This document shows positions 11,055 through 23,066 of a DNA stretch of 64,000 nt, piece after piece. Both the position numbers and the translations under genes were made by a program. Below the pieces are notes generated by a model that saw only the letters and a list, made by a program, of their open reading frames with translations, was not told the origin of the DNA and did not search any database. Where the stretch lies: contig OZ231127.1 in NCBI GenBank assembly GCA_965153355.1, positions 88,350,001 through 88,414,000 of the forward strand, in the 5' to 3' direction. Within the stretch, counting starts at the first letter, position 1. Each line of letters starts with the position of its first letter. The DNA is from Flaccisagitta enflata. Its lineage: Eukaryota > Chaetognatha > Sagittoidea > Aphragmophora.

Positions 11055-11195
11055 TGTAATGGAGACGGAAAGAAAAGAGTGCTATCAACACAAACAAGGT
11101 TCTGCGAATGACAAAACCGTTGCAATGACAAAACGCGTGTGGAAACGGAAAAGGATCAAGTGATTGATTAGATATGATTCTATGTTATAAGAAAG

Positions 11196-11372
11196 AAAGA
11201 AAGCATGAAAGAAAGAGAGAGAAAGAGAGAGAGAGAGAGAGAAAGAGAGAAAGAGAGAAAGAGAGAAAGAGAGAGAAAGAGAGAGAGAGGAAGAGAGAGA
11301 AAGAGAGAGAGAGAGGAAGAGAGAGAAAGAGAGAGAGAGGAAGAGAGAGAGGAAGAGAGAGAAAAAGAGAGG
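11196..11372. repeat. (GA)n/(GAAA)n microsatellite
   Basis: Pure purine tract of GAGA and GAAA words on the plus strand. Confidence 0.9.
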
Positions 11373-11399
11373 TGATTTATTTCATCAGGGGGAAGTGAA

Positions 11400-12600
11400 A
11401 AAGAAAAAATCGTCAATTTTTAAACAACAAAATATCTCATTTTTTTCAATTGAGCAGGTAGTCCAACTGACTGGCTGTGCATTTTGCGGGTTTGCACCCC
11501 TTAATGGGCTGGGTGTGGGCAGGGGCAGGGGCAAGAACCCCTGGGGGCAATTTTTTTGCCAAAAATTAAGATAGGCTCATATTGTTGCAAATTATCTGAA
11601 ACGTCCAGATATGAAATTTCCAAAAAATCCATTTTTTTAGTTAATTGGCAAAAAATTTTAGAGTCCCAGGTTGAACTAGGTAGGGTGGGGAGGTAAGGGT
11701 GTAAAAAAAAAGATCAAAAATGTATAGCTCATTCGATTCCAAATTGTCTGAAACGTCTAAATAACATTGTGTCAAAACAACTTTTTTTTTACAGAAATTT
11801 AACATTTTTTTTTTTAAGTCTGGAATTTCTGGCTGGCGTCTTAAAACCAGAAACTCTGTAAATTCTAGTTTTCCTTATTTTCCGCTGATTTAATTAAGTT
11901 TCAAGGACGATATTGTTTATCATAGTGTAAGAACCACTAAAGATCGCAGGAAAACAATTGAAGCTTAATTGGGCATACATTTTTAAAAGCTAAGGTCGAG
12001 CAAGTGGGTGGGACAGAGGTTGGGACAATTAAACGTCTTAAAACCAGAAACTCTTCCTCTTGCTTCTTACGACTTTGGTCACACTTCATAACATCGTATC
12101 ACCCCAATTTCTTTGATACTTTTGACTAGTGTGTATTGAAACATGAAATGGGGTCAATCTGCCATGACGGTGTAGATTTTTGGGGTTCAAATGAGCGTTT
12201 TTTAAGGTGGGAAGAAAAAGAGCAGAAAAAGCAGACTTGTAAGCGATTGAATGAAAAGATGTTTCCATTATTTTATTCAACCTGTTGGTATCATTTTTGC
12301 GGCAATTATTATTAGGACTCTCAGGGCAAAAGACCAGAACCATAGAAAAATATAATTTCTGGTGAAAATGGGAAATTTTTGACAAATTGTCCACATCACG
12401 CAAAAATCACGCCTTTTTTAACCAATTTTAGGTGTAAGAATATTGGGTCAAATGAAAAAAAAAATTTTACATGAGACCAAGTATGGCTCTGAAATTCTAA
12501 ACAAGACCGGGTTTGTTCATTTTAATGTGCAAGATGGCCCAATGATGAGTGAATCTGTATGTTTATTGCTGATGACGTCCTTAAATGCACACTTCCGCCT
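11400..12600. other. AT-rich interval, no gene seen
   Basis: Contains homopolymer T/A runs and a short direct repeat of GTCTTAAAACCAGAAACTCT (near 11837 and 12027). No splice-bounded frame was found. Confidence 0.4.
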
Positions 12601-12616
12601 GATCAAACAAATCACC

Positions 12617-12995
12617 GAGAAAGAAAGAAGAAAGAAAAGGAAGAGAGGAAGAGAGAAAGAGAGAGAGAAAGAGAAAGAAAGAGAGAAGAAGAGGAAGAGG
12701 AAGAAAGAAAGAGAGGGAAAGAGAGAGGAAGAGAGAGAGAGAGAGAGATGAAGAAAGAAAGAGAGAAAGAAAGAGAAAAGAAGCAGACAGAGAGAGAAAG
12801 ACAGAAAGAGAGAAAGAAAGAAAGAGAAGAAAGAAAGAAAGAGAGAAAGAAAGAAAGAAGAGAGAGAGAAGAGAAAGAAGAAGAAGAAGAAGAAGAAGAA
12901 GAAGAAAGAAGAAGAAAGAAGAAAGAAATAGAAAAGAAGAAATAGAAAAGAAAGAAAAGAAAAAATAGAGAAAGAAAGAGAAAAAGAAAGAGGCC
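12617..12995. repeat. GA/GAA-rich tract
   Basis: Purine-only for most of 380 bp, including (GAA)n at 12868-12905. Long ORFs on both strands are repeat translations. Confidence 0.9.
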
Positions 12996-13165
12996 GCCCC
13001 AAGAAAGCAAAAAAGACAGAAAGTGGGCCGGGGACAGCCGGGAACAAGGAGAGGATGCAAGAAGGGAGAAGGGAAGGAAGAATGATAGGAAATGAGAGAA
13101 CAATATAATAAAATAAAATAACAGAATTGTGAACACGTCTGTGAAACAATTGCTGTTTTCGGATG

Positions 13166-13330
13166 AAGTCGCGTGCGGGTGGGCAGGGGCGATTGAAAAT
13201 AGGCTTACCCAAGCATTTGGGCAGGAGCAGTAACAAACTGTCTGTAAGAGCAAAAAAAGCTAACAGTGACGGAACGACCAACCGACCGACATAAGGGTAT
13301 AGAGTCGTGTGCGTGCCACTAAAAAGCTAG
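13166..13330 (-). repeat. Terminal-hairpin dispersed repeat (TCGCG subtype), minus copy
   Basis: The left word GTCGCGTGCGGGTGGGC and the right end GAGTCGTGTGCGTGCCACTA are followed by AAAAAG, with ACCAACCGACCGAC before it. Same architecture as 57910-58137. Confidence 0.55.
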
Positions 13331-13470
13331 GCTAGGCGAGGGTTGCGTTAATAGATTTGTGACTGTACCCATTCTTTAAAAAGCAAGGGTTGCGTTTATG
13401 GATTTGTAACTGTAGCCAATCAATAAAAAGCTTGAAAATTTCCTACCCCGACACGGAGGGGATCCCGACA

Positions 13471-14470
13471 TTTTCGAAAATCATCGAACGTTCAATGATT
13501 TTGGGCTATATATACTTTTTAAAGAAAAATCATCGAACGTTCGATGATTCTCGAAAATCATCGAACGTTCGATGATTTTGGGCTATATATACTTTTTAAA
13601 GAAAAATCATCGAACGTTCGATGATTCTTGAAAATCATCGAACGTTCGATGATTTTGGGCTATATATACTTTTTAAAGAAAAATCATCGAACGTTCGATG
13701 ATTCTCAAAAATCATCGAACTTTCAATGATTTTGGGCTATAGAGCTTCCAGGAAAAATCATCGAATGTTCGATGATTTTCGAGAATCATCGAACGCTCGA
13801 TGATTTTCAAAATCATCGAACGTTCGATGATTTTGGCTATAAGAATTCTCAGCAAAAATCATCGAACGTTCGATGATTTTTCCAATCATCGAACGCTGAT
13901 GATTTTCGAAAATCATCGAACGTTCGATGATTTTCAAAAATCATCGAACGTTCGATGATTTTGGGCTATATATACTTTTTAAAGAAAAATCAGAATGTTC
14001 GATGATTTCAAAAATCATCGGCGTTCGATGATTTTTGCTATAGAACTTCTCCGGAAAAATCACCGAGCGATGATTTTGAAAATCATTGAACATTCGATGA
14101 TTCAAAAATCATCGAACCTTCGATGATTCTGAAAATCATCGAACCTTCGATGATTCTCGAAAATCATCGAACCTTCGATGATTCTCAAAAATCATCGAAC
14201 CTTCGATGATTCTCAAAAATCATCGAACCTTCGATGATTCTCAAAAATCATCGAACATTCGATGATTTTCAAAAATCATCGAATGTTCGATGATTTTTCC
14301 TTTGGGGAAGCTCTATAGCAAAGAATCATCGATTGTTCGATGATTCTCAAAAATCATCGAATGTTCGATGATTCTCAAAAATCATCGAATGTTCGATGAT
14401 TCTCAAAAATCATCGAACTTTCGATGATTTTCTCTATGGAGAGGCTCCAAAACATAAAATCATCGATGAT
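13471..14470. repeat. Palindromic satellite, core TCATCGAACGTTCGATGA
   Basis: Dozens of perfect or near-perfect 18-22-bp palindromes stand back to back, separated by 5-35 bp. At 13495-13740 they form a longer unit in which palindromes alternate with GGGCTATATATACTTTTTAA. Some copies carry symmetric changes in both arms (ATCGAATGTTCGAT, ATCGAACATTCGAT), others are broken. The array can extrude many short hairpins on either strand. Confidence 0.9.
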
Positions 14471-15480
14471 TTTTTGCTATACAGCCTCTCCATAGTATTT
14501 TCTGAAGTCATACAAAGAGAAAACTTCGATGATTTTCCCTAAGGAAGAAACTTCGATGATTTTGCCTAAGAAGAAAACTTCGATGATTTTTCCTAAGAAA
14601 CTCTTTCTAGCCACAAACCAAAGTGCTGCTGGGCTGCTGGGCTGCTGCTCTGCATGGTCCAAGACACCTCCCATATTACAATGCCTTATTGAAGCATATA
14701 CTGCTGCATGAGTCTCCATTACAAAGTAATATAAATATATATTTAGGGAAGGTTGGGGCTATAAGGCAGGGGTTTAAAAAGGGGATTTAGCAGCAGAGCA
14801 GTATTTTGCAGCAGGGTGCACAGGAGGTACAACGGAGCAGCATCTAGAATTTCATCGAACGTTCGATGATTTTATAAAATCATCGAACGTTCGATGATTT
14901 TTTGAAAATCATTGAACGTTCGATGATTTTCGAAAATCATCGAACATTCAATGATTTTTAAAAATCATCGAACGTTCGATGATTTTTAAAAATCATCGAA
15001 CGTTCGATGATTTTTAAAAATCATCGAATGTTCGATGATTTTTTGCTATACAGCCTCTCCATAGTATTTGCTGAAGTCATAGAAAGAGAAAACTTCGATG
15101 ATTTTCCCTAAGGAAGAAACTTCGATGATTTTCCCTAAGGAAGAAACTTCGATGATTTTCCCTAAGGAAGAAACTTCGATGATTTTGCCTAAGAAGAAAA
15201 CTTCGATGATTTTTCCTAAGAAACTCTTTCTAGCCACAAACCAAAGTTCTGCTGGGCTGCTGGGCTGCTGCTCTGCATGGTCCAAGACACATCCCATATT
15301 ACAATGCCTTATTGAAGCATATACTGCTGCATGAGTCTCCATTACAAAGTAATATAATTATATATTTAGGGAAGGTTGGGGCTATTAGGCAGGGGTTTAA
15401 AAAGGGGATTTAGCAGCAGAGCAGCATTTTGCAGCAGGGTCCACAGGAGAAACATCAGAGCAGCATCTAGAATTTCGATG
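14471..15480. repeat. Duplicated 0.5-kb unit plus second palindromic-satellite block
   Basis: TTTTTGCTATACAGCCTCTC starts at about 14470 and again at 15041. Both copies run through (AAACTTCGATGATTTTCCC)n, AGCATATACTGCTGCATGAG and GCAGCAGAGCAGCATTTTGC-like sequence. The second copy has more of the 22-bp AACTTCGATGATTTTCC units. Between them, 14852-15040 is another block of TCATCGAACGTTCGATGA palindromes. Confidence 0.8.
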
Positions 15481-15514
15481 ATTTTGGAATATCATCAAAC
15501 ATGTTCAATTTACA

Positions 15515-16070
15515 ACATGTCCTGGGGACAATCCACAACACTTGTCCCTAGGACAATCCACAATACTTGTGCCAGGGACAATCCACAATACTTGTCCCAA
15601 AAACAATCCATAACACTTGTCCCAAAGACTATCCACAACACTTGTCCCGGAGACAATCCACAACACTTGTCCCAAAGACAATCCACAACACTTGTCCCAA
15701 AGACAATCCACAACACTTGCCCTAGGGACAATCGGAAACATGTCCTGGGGACAATCCACAATACTTGTCCCGGGGACAATCCACAACACTTGTCCTGAGC
15801 ACAATCCGCAACACTTGTCCTGGCGACAATGCACAACACCTGTCCTGGGGACAATCCACAACACTTGTCCAGGGGACTATCCACAACACTTGTCAAGGGG
15901 ACAATCCACAACGCTTGTCAAGGGGACAATCCACAACACTTGTCAAGGGGACAATCCACAACACTTGTCAAGGGGACAATCCACAACACTTGTCAAGGGG
16001 ACAATCCACAACACTTGTCAAGGGGACAATCCACAACACTTGTCAAGGGGACAATCCACAACACTTGTCT
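15515..16070. repeat. 25-bp satellite with GGGGACAATCCACAACACTT core
   Basis: Tandem unit ACAATCCACAACACTTGTCA plus AGGGG, 25 bp. Order decays leftwards: units near 15880-16060 are almost identical, units near 15520-15800 are diverged. The motif ends GGACAA and TTGTCC are inverted, so each unit can fold. Long ORFs (QSTTLVKGTIHNTCQGD) are frame artefacts. Confidence 0.88.
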
Positions 16071-16127
16071 TGGGGATGGATTGTTTATGTGTTTCTGTCA
16101 TTTCATGACAAATAAAATATCATTCAA

Positions 16128-16590
16128 TGTCCTTGACAAGAGTTGGGACAATGTCAATGACAAGAGTTGGGACAAAGTCATTGACAAGAGTTGGGACAAT
16201 GTCATTGACAAGAGTCGGGACAATGTCATTGACAACAGTTGGAGTCGGGACAATTTCATTGACAAGAGTTGGGACAATGTCATTGACAAGAGTATGGACA
16301 ATGTCATTGACAAGAGTTTGGACGAGGTCATTGACAAGAGTTTGGACAATGTCATTGTCAAGAGTCGGGACAATGTCATTGACAAGAGTAGGGACAATGC
16401 CATTGACAAGAGCAAGGACAATGTCATTGACAAAGGTTGGGAAATGTCATTGACAAGGGTTGGGACAATGTCATTAGCAAGGGTTGGGACAATGTCATTG
16501 GCAAGGGTTGGGACAATGTCATTGGCAGCTATTGGGACAATGTCATTGGCAACTATTGGGACAATGTCATTGGCAAGTATTGGGACAGGA
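16128..16590. repeat. 24-bp satellite GACAAGAGTTGGGACAATGT
   Basis: The 24-bp unit GACAAGAGTTGGGACAATGT plus CATT is repeated about 19 times. The same unit reappears at 21780-21900, 22790-22890, 25380-25570 and 28320-28690. Confidence 0.88.
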
Positions 16591-17149
16591 TTGAGCAAGC
16601 CAGTAAGATGGCCCCAAGTTCCGTCTTACATTTGGTGCATCCCTAAATCCTGCTAAGACAGCCGGAGATTCTGGGAAAGCTCATTTCTGAGCTTTTGCTT
16701 TTTTCGCGTTTTTTTCATAATTTCCCACGGCCATACATCCTCATCGAGTGGACTAATTCTTTTTTTTTAGAGAATTTTTGGGCAACAGCTATGTGGTAGA
16801 GAAAAACTGGGATGTAGGTATGGATTTTAATCTTTTTTTTTGATTGGAGAAAAAATGAGCGATGAAAATCTCAGACATGGCACCCTTCAATTTTTTTCAT
16901 TTTTCACTCAATGATAGATTTTGGGGTGAGGAATTCATTAAGATTGTCAAATCCCTTACAAGTCTTCAAGAAATAGGCCAAAATAAATAAATCAATAAAG
17001 AAAAGCTCAGAATTAAGCTTTTTGAGCAAAAAGCTCGACTCTGAGCTCTTGGCTGGGTAACCAACTCAAAAAGCTCATTTCTGAGCTTTTTAAAAGCTCA
17101 AAGTTGAGCTTTTCAAGAAAGAGTCTTTAATAAACTTAAAATGAATTAA

Positions 17150-17465
17150 AAAACTTTAAATGTCTTAGAGTGACATAGAATGACATAAAATGACTTGAAA
17201 TGACAAAAATGACAAAATTGACTGAAATGACTTAGAATGACTTAGGACTTTGAATGACTTTTAATGACTTTGAATGACTTAAAACGACCTTAAATGACTT
17301 AAAATAACATAAATGACAAAATTGACTAAAATGACTTAGAATGTTTTAGAATGACTTCAATTGACTTTAAATGACATAAATGACGAAATTGACTAAATTG
17401 ACCAAAATGACTTATGATGACTTATAATGACTTGAAATCACTTAAAATACCCTAAAATGACCTAG
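17150..17465. repeat. Degenerate AAATGACTT tandem array
   Basis: Short AAATGACTTAGAATGAC-type units of about 10 bp, irregular, inside the 4.8-kb element. Confidence 0.7.
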
Positions 17466-17773
17466 AACAAGGCCGGATACATGGCTACCGAAGTCGCGTG
17501 CGGGTGGGCAGGGGCCATATTTGAGGTCACTAGACAATTTAGGCAGTAGCAGTGGAGTAAAAAAAAAATCATAAAAAAAAAGTAAAATGTGACCGACTGA
17601 CCAACCGACAGACCGACTGACGGACGGACGGACAAAGGGGGTTGGAGTCGCGTGCACGCGACTAAAAATAAGATTGATAAAAAGTGATAAAAAAATAAAA
17701 ATGTGATAGACCGTCCATCTGACCAACTAACAAATGGACAAAGCGGGATATGAGTTGCGTGCACACGACTAAT
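17464..17773 (-). repeat. Terminal-hairpin dispersed repeat (TCGCG subtype) plus partial second copy
   Basis: From AACAAGGCCGGATACATGGC through AAGTCGCGTGCGGGTGGGC to the hairpin TAGTCGCGTGCACGCGACTA at 17646-17665. A partial copy follows directly to 17773. Confidence 0.65.
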
Positions 17774-17985
17774 TAAAGATTTTTTCTTTTAGATTTGTAA
17801 TTGATAGTTGGTATTTTATTAATTACAATTTATATTTCAAGGTGATTTTAATATACATCAATCTTAAATTCAAATTGAAAAATGTATCAATATGACCAAG
17901 CACAATATTTGTTATGTTTAATATTTTTTTATAGATTCACTTTAATTTGCTGAAATAATCCTAAAAAATTCGTTTTGTTTTAAAA

Positions 17986-18279
17986 TACCGTATTTTTTCT
18001 AATTAGTGCCCTGGGCGCTTTTGAAATTAAAAAATGACTTTGCTTTTTAACCCTCCAATTAGCGCAAACTGTCATTCAGACCATTTTTTTTCATGAAAGG
18101 CTATCAAAATGCTAACTTTGACTTAAAATAGAGATACTCATTGCATACATCTGCTTGAAAGTCAGTGAAAATGGTTCATAGTGTTGTATTATTTCATCAT
18201 TTTACTTAATATGTAACACCAAGAGAAAAATAGGGGGGGCGCTAATTGGAGGGGGGCGCTAAAGGGAAAAAATACAGTA
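17986..18279. mobile_element. MITE, TAC(C/A)GTATTTTTTC termini, TA boundaries
   Basis: The left end TACCGTATTTTTTCTAATTA then GTGCCC and the right end GGGGGCGCTAAAGGGAAAAA then ATACAGTA are inverted, with TA outermost. Confidence 0.55.
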
Positions 18280-18321
18280 CCTTTATTTCCATCATGAAGA
18301 TATATCTTTATCTTTATTTAA

Positions 18322-19101
18322 CAAGGCCGGATACAAGGCTACCCAAGTTGCACGCGGGTGGGCAGAAGCAGTGCTGGAGCTGTACCATCTTAAAAATAAG
18401 TATACCTACAGAGAGAAAAGAGTATAACTCAGCTTAGAGACATCAGAATTGGCAAAAATCAGGGAGATTCTGAAACTTCAGTGAATTTTCTACGATTTGC
18501 TGCCAATCGGGAAGTTTTAGCTCAATCCATTAAGAAATGGCAAGCAAAAGAAAAACGTTACTCATTTCAGAAATAGCGAAAAACAATGATGTTTGAATTT
18601 GCTAAGTTCTTATTGACAACTGCGTCATAAATTTTACAGTTGCAGTTTAAAATTTCTGTATTCATCCTTTCCCAGGGTGGCTGGGCAACAGTTCAGACAT
18701 GAACCCTAAAAAGAATCTCTTGAGTAAAGGGAAGATCATGCAGAATCAGGACCAAGCAACTTTGATCACTGGATTGAAAAGAATCGTTTTTAAGGTGTGG
18801 AAGAACATCACCCTAGTTCACCTCAGATTCTTGTTTAAGTTGATGCTGTGTCAAATGAAGACAGTGGTAGATACCAACAGTGGCCACATCAAGTATAAGG
18901 ATGAATTTTGTTTATATATCACCTCCTTAATCATAAATTAACCTTTTTATAAAAGTGTAGGTACACTTTTTTCCAAGATGGTATGCTCAAAAAGCTAAAA
19001 AACGCCAAGTGTTAAAAGAGAATCGACCAACCAGCCAAAGGACCAACCGACTGACCGGAGGACCGATGGACCGAGGTGTAGTCGTGTGGCAAGCGACTAA
19101 A
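18322..19101 (-). repeat. Terminal-hairpin dispersed repeat split by a TIR element
   Basis: The left piece AACAAGGCCGGATACAAGGC ... GTGGGCAGAAGCAG stops at 18382. The right piece resumes near 18984 and runs to the ACCGACTGACCGGAGGACCG tract and the hairpin GTCGTGTGGCAAGCGACTA. The break is the element at 18383-18983. Confidence 0.55.
18383..18983. mobile_element. 601-bp TIR element nested in a dispersed repeat
   Basis: The left end TACCATCTTAAAAATAAGTA then TACCTACAG is matched by the right end, which reverse-complements to TACCATCTTGGAAAAAAGTG then TACCTACAC. That is about 28 bp of TIR with TA outermost. No transposase frame. Confidence 0.6.
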
Positions 19102-19915
19102 AAGAATACATAAATATCCTAGTAATAATGATAATTCTTATCTATTATGGTCAAACTGAATAGCAGCAGGCATCCAATGGCGAGAATCCCAGGATTCAGG
19201 GCACCTCGGGGGGGCCATAAGCTGTCTTAACTTTCGGTTTAGACGCCAATTTCACATTGTTATATCGAAAATCATAAAGCGCCTGTGCTTGTGTCATCAT
19301 CTACATAGAAATCACTAGCAAAAGTTGTTCTTCTGCCTTCTTCTTGCTCTCTGTTTTAGCGGCCCTCTAGGGGCACAAGGCAGAAAACGCAAAAAACATA
19401 TGAACAAAGCAGCGGCAGCGTCAGGAGCAGCGGCAGAGGATTTAAAACAAGCTTGATCGTTGAGGAATTTATGATAATAGTACACATTTAAAACTCAAAA
19501 GCGCAGTATGTTTTACTTTGAACCAAGCATTGTCCACTTACACACAGCAAGTTAAGACAGCCCCTCATTCACTTATCCAAATCTTTCACTGGTGCTATGC
19601 GTTTTTAGCTTGAAATTTTATGCCTAATAGCAGTTAACATACAATGGCAAATGCCACTGGCACTGGTTTACACAAGCTCGCGATGCTAGAATCAATTATC
19701 CCTGTATTAACGGCGCTTGCCATCAGCAAAAATGGATCGCTGAGTTGCAATAAGATTTCCATGTGGATTTACACCAAGGCTGGCAACAACTGTGCCATAA
19801 AACTATATATCTGGGTTCCTTATTCAATTCTCCACACAGTGATGTAAAAATTTCCGTGGTCAACGCATTGAAAACATCAAATTCATGAATTATTTCATTA
19901 GAAAAGTTGTCCTGA
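19102..19915. other. Non-genic interval with a short TIR pair
   Basis: GGGGCCATAAGCTGTCTTAA (about 19209) and its inverse TTAAGACAGCCCC (about 19550) bound a possible 360-bp element. No exon recognised. Confidence 0.35.
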
Positions 19916-20160
19916 CCCAGTAAAAGAAGCATACACCAGCGAATTCATTCAATAATTCATTTATTCATTCATAAATGACATTCATTCATAAAAAAACATT
20001 CATTTGTACAAAAAATTTATTCATTCAAAGAGAAAGCATCTTTGGCCTACTTGGCCTTGTTTCTTCAATTTGTCATCGCTATATTTAAAACATGTACTCC
20101 CCTGTTATAAAAGGGGGTTAAGATTTTTTTGTTTTCATTCATGTTGGACTATTCTGCTGA

Positions 20161-20321
20161 AACACACGCACACACACACAGACACACTCTCACACACACT
20201 CACACAGACACACTCACACAAACACACACTCACACACTCATACACTCACACACACTCACACACACTCTCACACACACACACACACTCTCACACACACACA
20301 CATACACATACACACACACAA

Positions 20322-20403
<82 letters not shown>
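20161..20403. repeat. (CA)n microsatellite
   Basis: CACACA with occasional CACT/CATA, about 240 bp. The overlapping His/Thr ORFs are artefacts. Confidence 0.92.
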
Positions 20404-20405
<2 letters not shown>

Positions 20406-20502
20406 TTGAAATACATCATGATGGGTTATTTTTCCCTATCGATGGCGTTAAGATTTCTATTGTCCATCCTTGCCCAGACAGTTTAATGGTGAATTTTCCG
20501 TT

Positions 20503-21005
20503 TTTTAGTTGCGGAAACGCAACTCTATAACTAGTGGGAGAAACTAGTATAAGAGGCTACTCCCCTACTCCCCTACTAACCGCCCTACTAACTAGTATAA
20601 GAGGCTTTGTCTGTCCGTCCGTTCGTTGGTCCGTCGCTACGTCCATCAGTCTGTGTGCACGAGTCAAAAAGTTAGAATTCAAGCAATTTAGATGCTTTCT
20701 GTATTTGTATATGTGTGTGTGGGAGGGGGGCATGGGGTGTGAATGGGGGTTGGATGCCCCTGCCCACCCATCCGCACTCGGCAACAATATTGTAAACCCG
20801 CATCACTTGGTCTTACGGACACGCAACACACTAAGAGGCGTTGTCTGTCAGTTGGTCCGTTGGTCCGTCCATGATGATTGAGTCAAAAAGTAGAAAACAA
20901 GTGTTTTAGATATGGTATGTGTATGTTTGAGTGTGGGATGGGTGTTGGGGTGTGGATAGGGGTTGGATGCCCCTACCCAACCGTCCGCAACAAAATTGTC
21001 ACTTG
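20503..21005 (+). repeat. Two tandem terminal-hairpin dispersed repeats, the first internally expanded
   Basis: Copy 1 starts TTTAGTTGCGGAAACGCAAC then TCTATAA, where ACTAGTATAAGAGGCTACTC has been duplicated before the usual GGCTTTGTCTGTCCGTCCG. Copy 2 starts near 20812 with TACGGACACGCAACACACTA and ends CCGTCCGCAACA. Confidence 0.6.
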
Positions 21006-21779
21006 TTGGGACTTTTTTGGCTTCATTAAAGACTCTGTCTTAAAAAGCTCAACTTTGAGTTTTTAAAAGGCTCAGAAATGAGCTTTTCAAGTTGGTTACC
21101 CAGCCAAGAGCTCAGAGTCAAGCTTTTTGCTCAAAAAGCTTAATTCTGAGCTTTTCTTTATTAATTTATCTATTTTGGCCTATTTCTTGAAGACTTGTAA
21201 GGGATTTGACTATCTTAATGAATTCCTTGTCCCAAAATCTATCATTGAGTGAAAAATGAAAAAAATTGAAGGGTGCCATGTCTGAGATTTTCATCGCTCA
21301 TTTTTTCTCCAATCAAAAAAAAAGACTAAAATCCATCCCTGCATCCCAGTTTTTCTCTACCACATAGCTGTTGCCCAAAAATTCTCTAAAAAAAAAGGAT
21401 TAGTCCACTCGATGAGGATGTATGGCCTTGGGAAATTAAGAAAAAAACGCGAAAAAAGCAAAAGCTCAGAAATGAGCTTTCCCAGGATCTCCGGCTGTAA
21501 GAGTGTCCAGGGTAGCATCTATGAGTTCTAGCCTATCCTGGAGTGGCAACGACGCCCGACTAACTCACCTACTCCTGTTAAGCGCGAAAGCCATACATCT
21601 TTTCCCCATTTATCTTTGTCTTGCGTTCAGTATATTTTCTTGTTGCTCTGAACATGTCAGTCCCCATGGACCGGCCTGTTCTCCGCAAAATATTTGAAAA
21701 GTCTTTGGGTCTCATGTAGATGGGTGATACAGAGACCCGATGGCCCCCTAGGCTCAACAATACTCTATCCCAAGTTCTG

Positions 21780-22440
21780 TCTTACAGGGACAACGTCATT
21801 GACCAGAGATGGGACAACGTCATTGACCAGAATTGGGACAACGCCATTGAACTGAGTTGGGACAACTTCATTAACATTTGGACAATGTCATTGACAAGAG
21901 AATTTAACTAGTTGTTCAATACTTTACGTTGAATACCCCCAAGAGTTCAAGAGTGAGACAAGGGACATGGTCATGAACTAGAATAGGCAAAAAATTAACA
22001 GCAATGAATGTTGACATCATTGTTGGGGGATAAAGCCAATTAGTGGATAATGGGACGTTATTTATCAGATAAGGAAAATAGACAAAGGAGGATTTCATAA
22101 ATAGTTAAGGAATGTCATCATTGTGAACTCTTTTATATTCAAAAGAGAGTATCATGAGTCTCGGACTCGGGACTACTTCACTGAAAAGACTTAGGAAATG
22201 TCACTAACAAGACTCGAGAAAATGTCATTGACAAGATTTGAGATAATGTTATTGACAAGATTCTGGACAACTTCATTGACAAATTGGAGATTTGCCTCCG
22301 GTCAAAACCCTACCACGGTGATCTGCCAAAACCCTGCCATGGTGTGGCATTTGGCGTTCAGCTATGGAGTAAAGAACACCACTGATCCGTCTTTGGATAA
22401 TCAAGATCTGGTTCTAAAGATAAAGCTCAATCTGCCTTGA
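21780..22440. repeat. First, diverged copy of a segmental repeat led by the 24-bp satellite
   Basis: Short GACCAGAGATGGGACAACGT array, then GTTGAATACCCCCAAGAGTT, ATGTTGACATCATTGTTGGG, and AAGAACACCACTGATCCGTC, the same order as at 22780-23450 and 25380-25950. Confidence 0.65.
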
Positions 22441-22532
22441 TAATGATCCCGCGATAGGTTTTGTTGTCCTTCAACCTGACCGCTTGCATCTTTTCCATCA
22501 TGTGCCTCATTTTTTTTAGTGCCTCATTTTTT

Positions 22533-22713
22533 TGTCGCATGCACACAACTAAAACTCACTCTGTTGGTCCGTCGGTTTGCAGTCCATCACAATTTACTCT
22601 TTGGGGGTTTTTGCGGTCTTTTATCTCACTTCTCCTGCCAAAATAACAAGCGACCTCAAATACAACACCTCCCCACCCGCATGTGACTAGGGTAGCCATG
22701 TATACAGCCATAT
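22533..22713 (+). repeat. Terminal-hairpin dispersed repeat (TCGC subtype), decayed
   Basis: GTCGCATGCACACAACTAAA start, GTTGGTCCGTCGG, and end word CCGCATGTGACTAGGGTAGC then CATGTATACAGCC. Confidence 0.45.
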
Positions 22714-23066
22714 GCTTTACCATTATGCCTTGTTACATTGCTTAGGCTTTACGCCCAACAATATGCTGTCCCAAGTTCCATCTTACATGGACAACGTCAT
22801 TGACCAGAGTTGGGACAACATCATTGACCAGAGTTGGGAAAACATCATTGACCAAAGTTGGGACAATGTCATTAACATTTTGACAATAGGATTCAACTGG
22901 TTGTTAAATACTTAACGTTGAATGCCCCCATGAGTTCAAGAGTGAGACTAGGGACATGGTCATAAATCAGGATTGGCAACATATTGACAGCAATTAATGT
23001 TGACATCATTATTGGGGATGAAGTCAATTAATGGATACTGGGACCGTAGTTATCAGATTAGGAAAG

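Larger units (their letters stand above)
16659..21497. mobile_element. 4.8-kb DNA element with about 450-bp terminal inverted repeats
   Basis: The left end CAGCCGGAGATTCTGGGAAA reads on for about 450 bp (to near 17115) through AGCTCATTTCTGAGCT hairpins. The same sequence, inverted and a few percent diverged, occupies about 21035-21497. Direct TAAGA flanks both ends (16654-16658 and 21498-21502), a candidate 5-bp target duplication. Between the arms I see no transposase, only other repeats, so it is a non-autonomous or composite element. Confidence 0.7.

Noticed and set aside
12517-13281. ORFs up to 254 codons rich in Ser/Leu/Phe or Lys/Glu/Arg
   Set aside because: Translation of GA/GAA microsatellites; no splice sites or domain content.
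13471-14470. CRISPR-like array of palindromic repeats
   Set aside because: Spacers are short, AT-rich and themselves repeated; this is a satellite.
15515-16590. CRISPR-like array
   Set aside because: Direct repeats have no unique spacers, and the DNA is eukaryotic with spliced genes.
15376-16656. 163- and 275-codon ORFs with QSTTLVKGTIHNTCQGD repeats
   Set aside because: Frame artefact of the 25- and 24-bp satellites; several frames on both strands are open at once.
19644-19847. 67-codon plus-strand ORF
   Set aside because: No splice context, no family resemblance, inside repeat-rich DNA.
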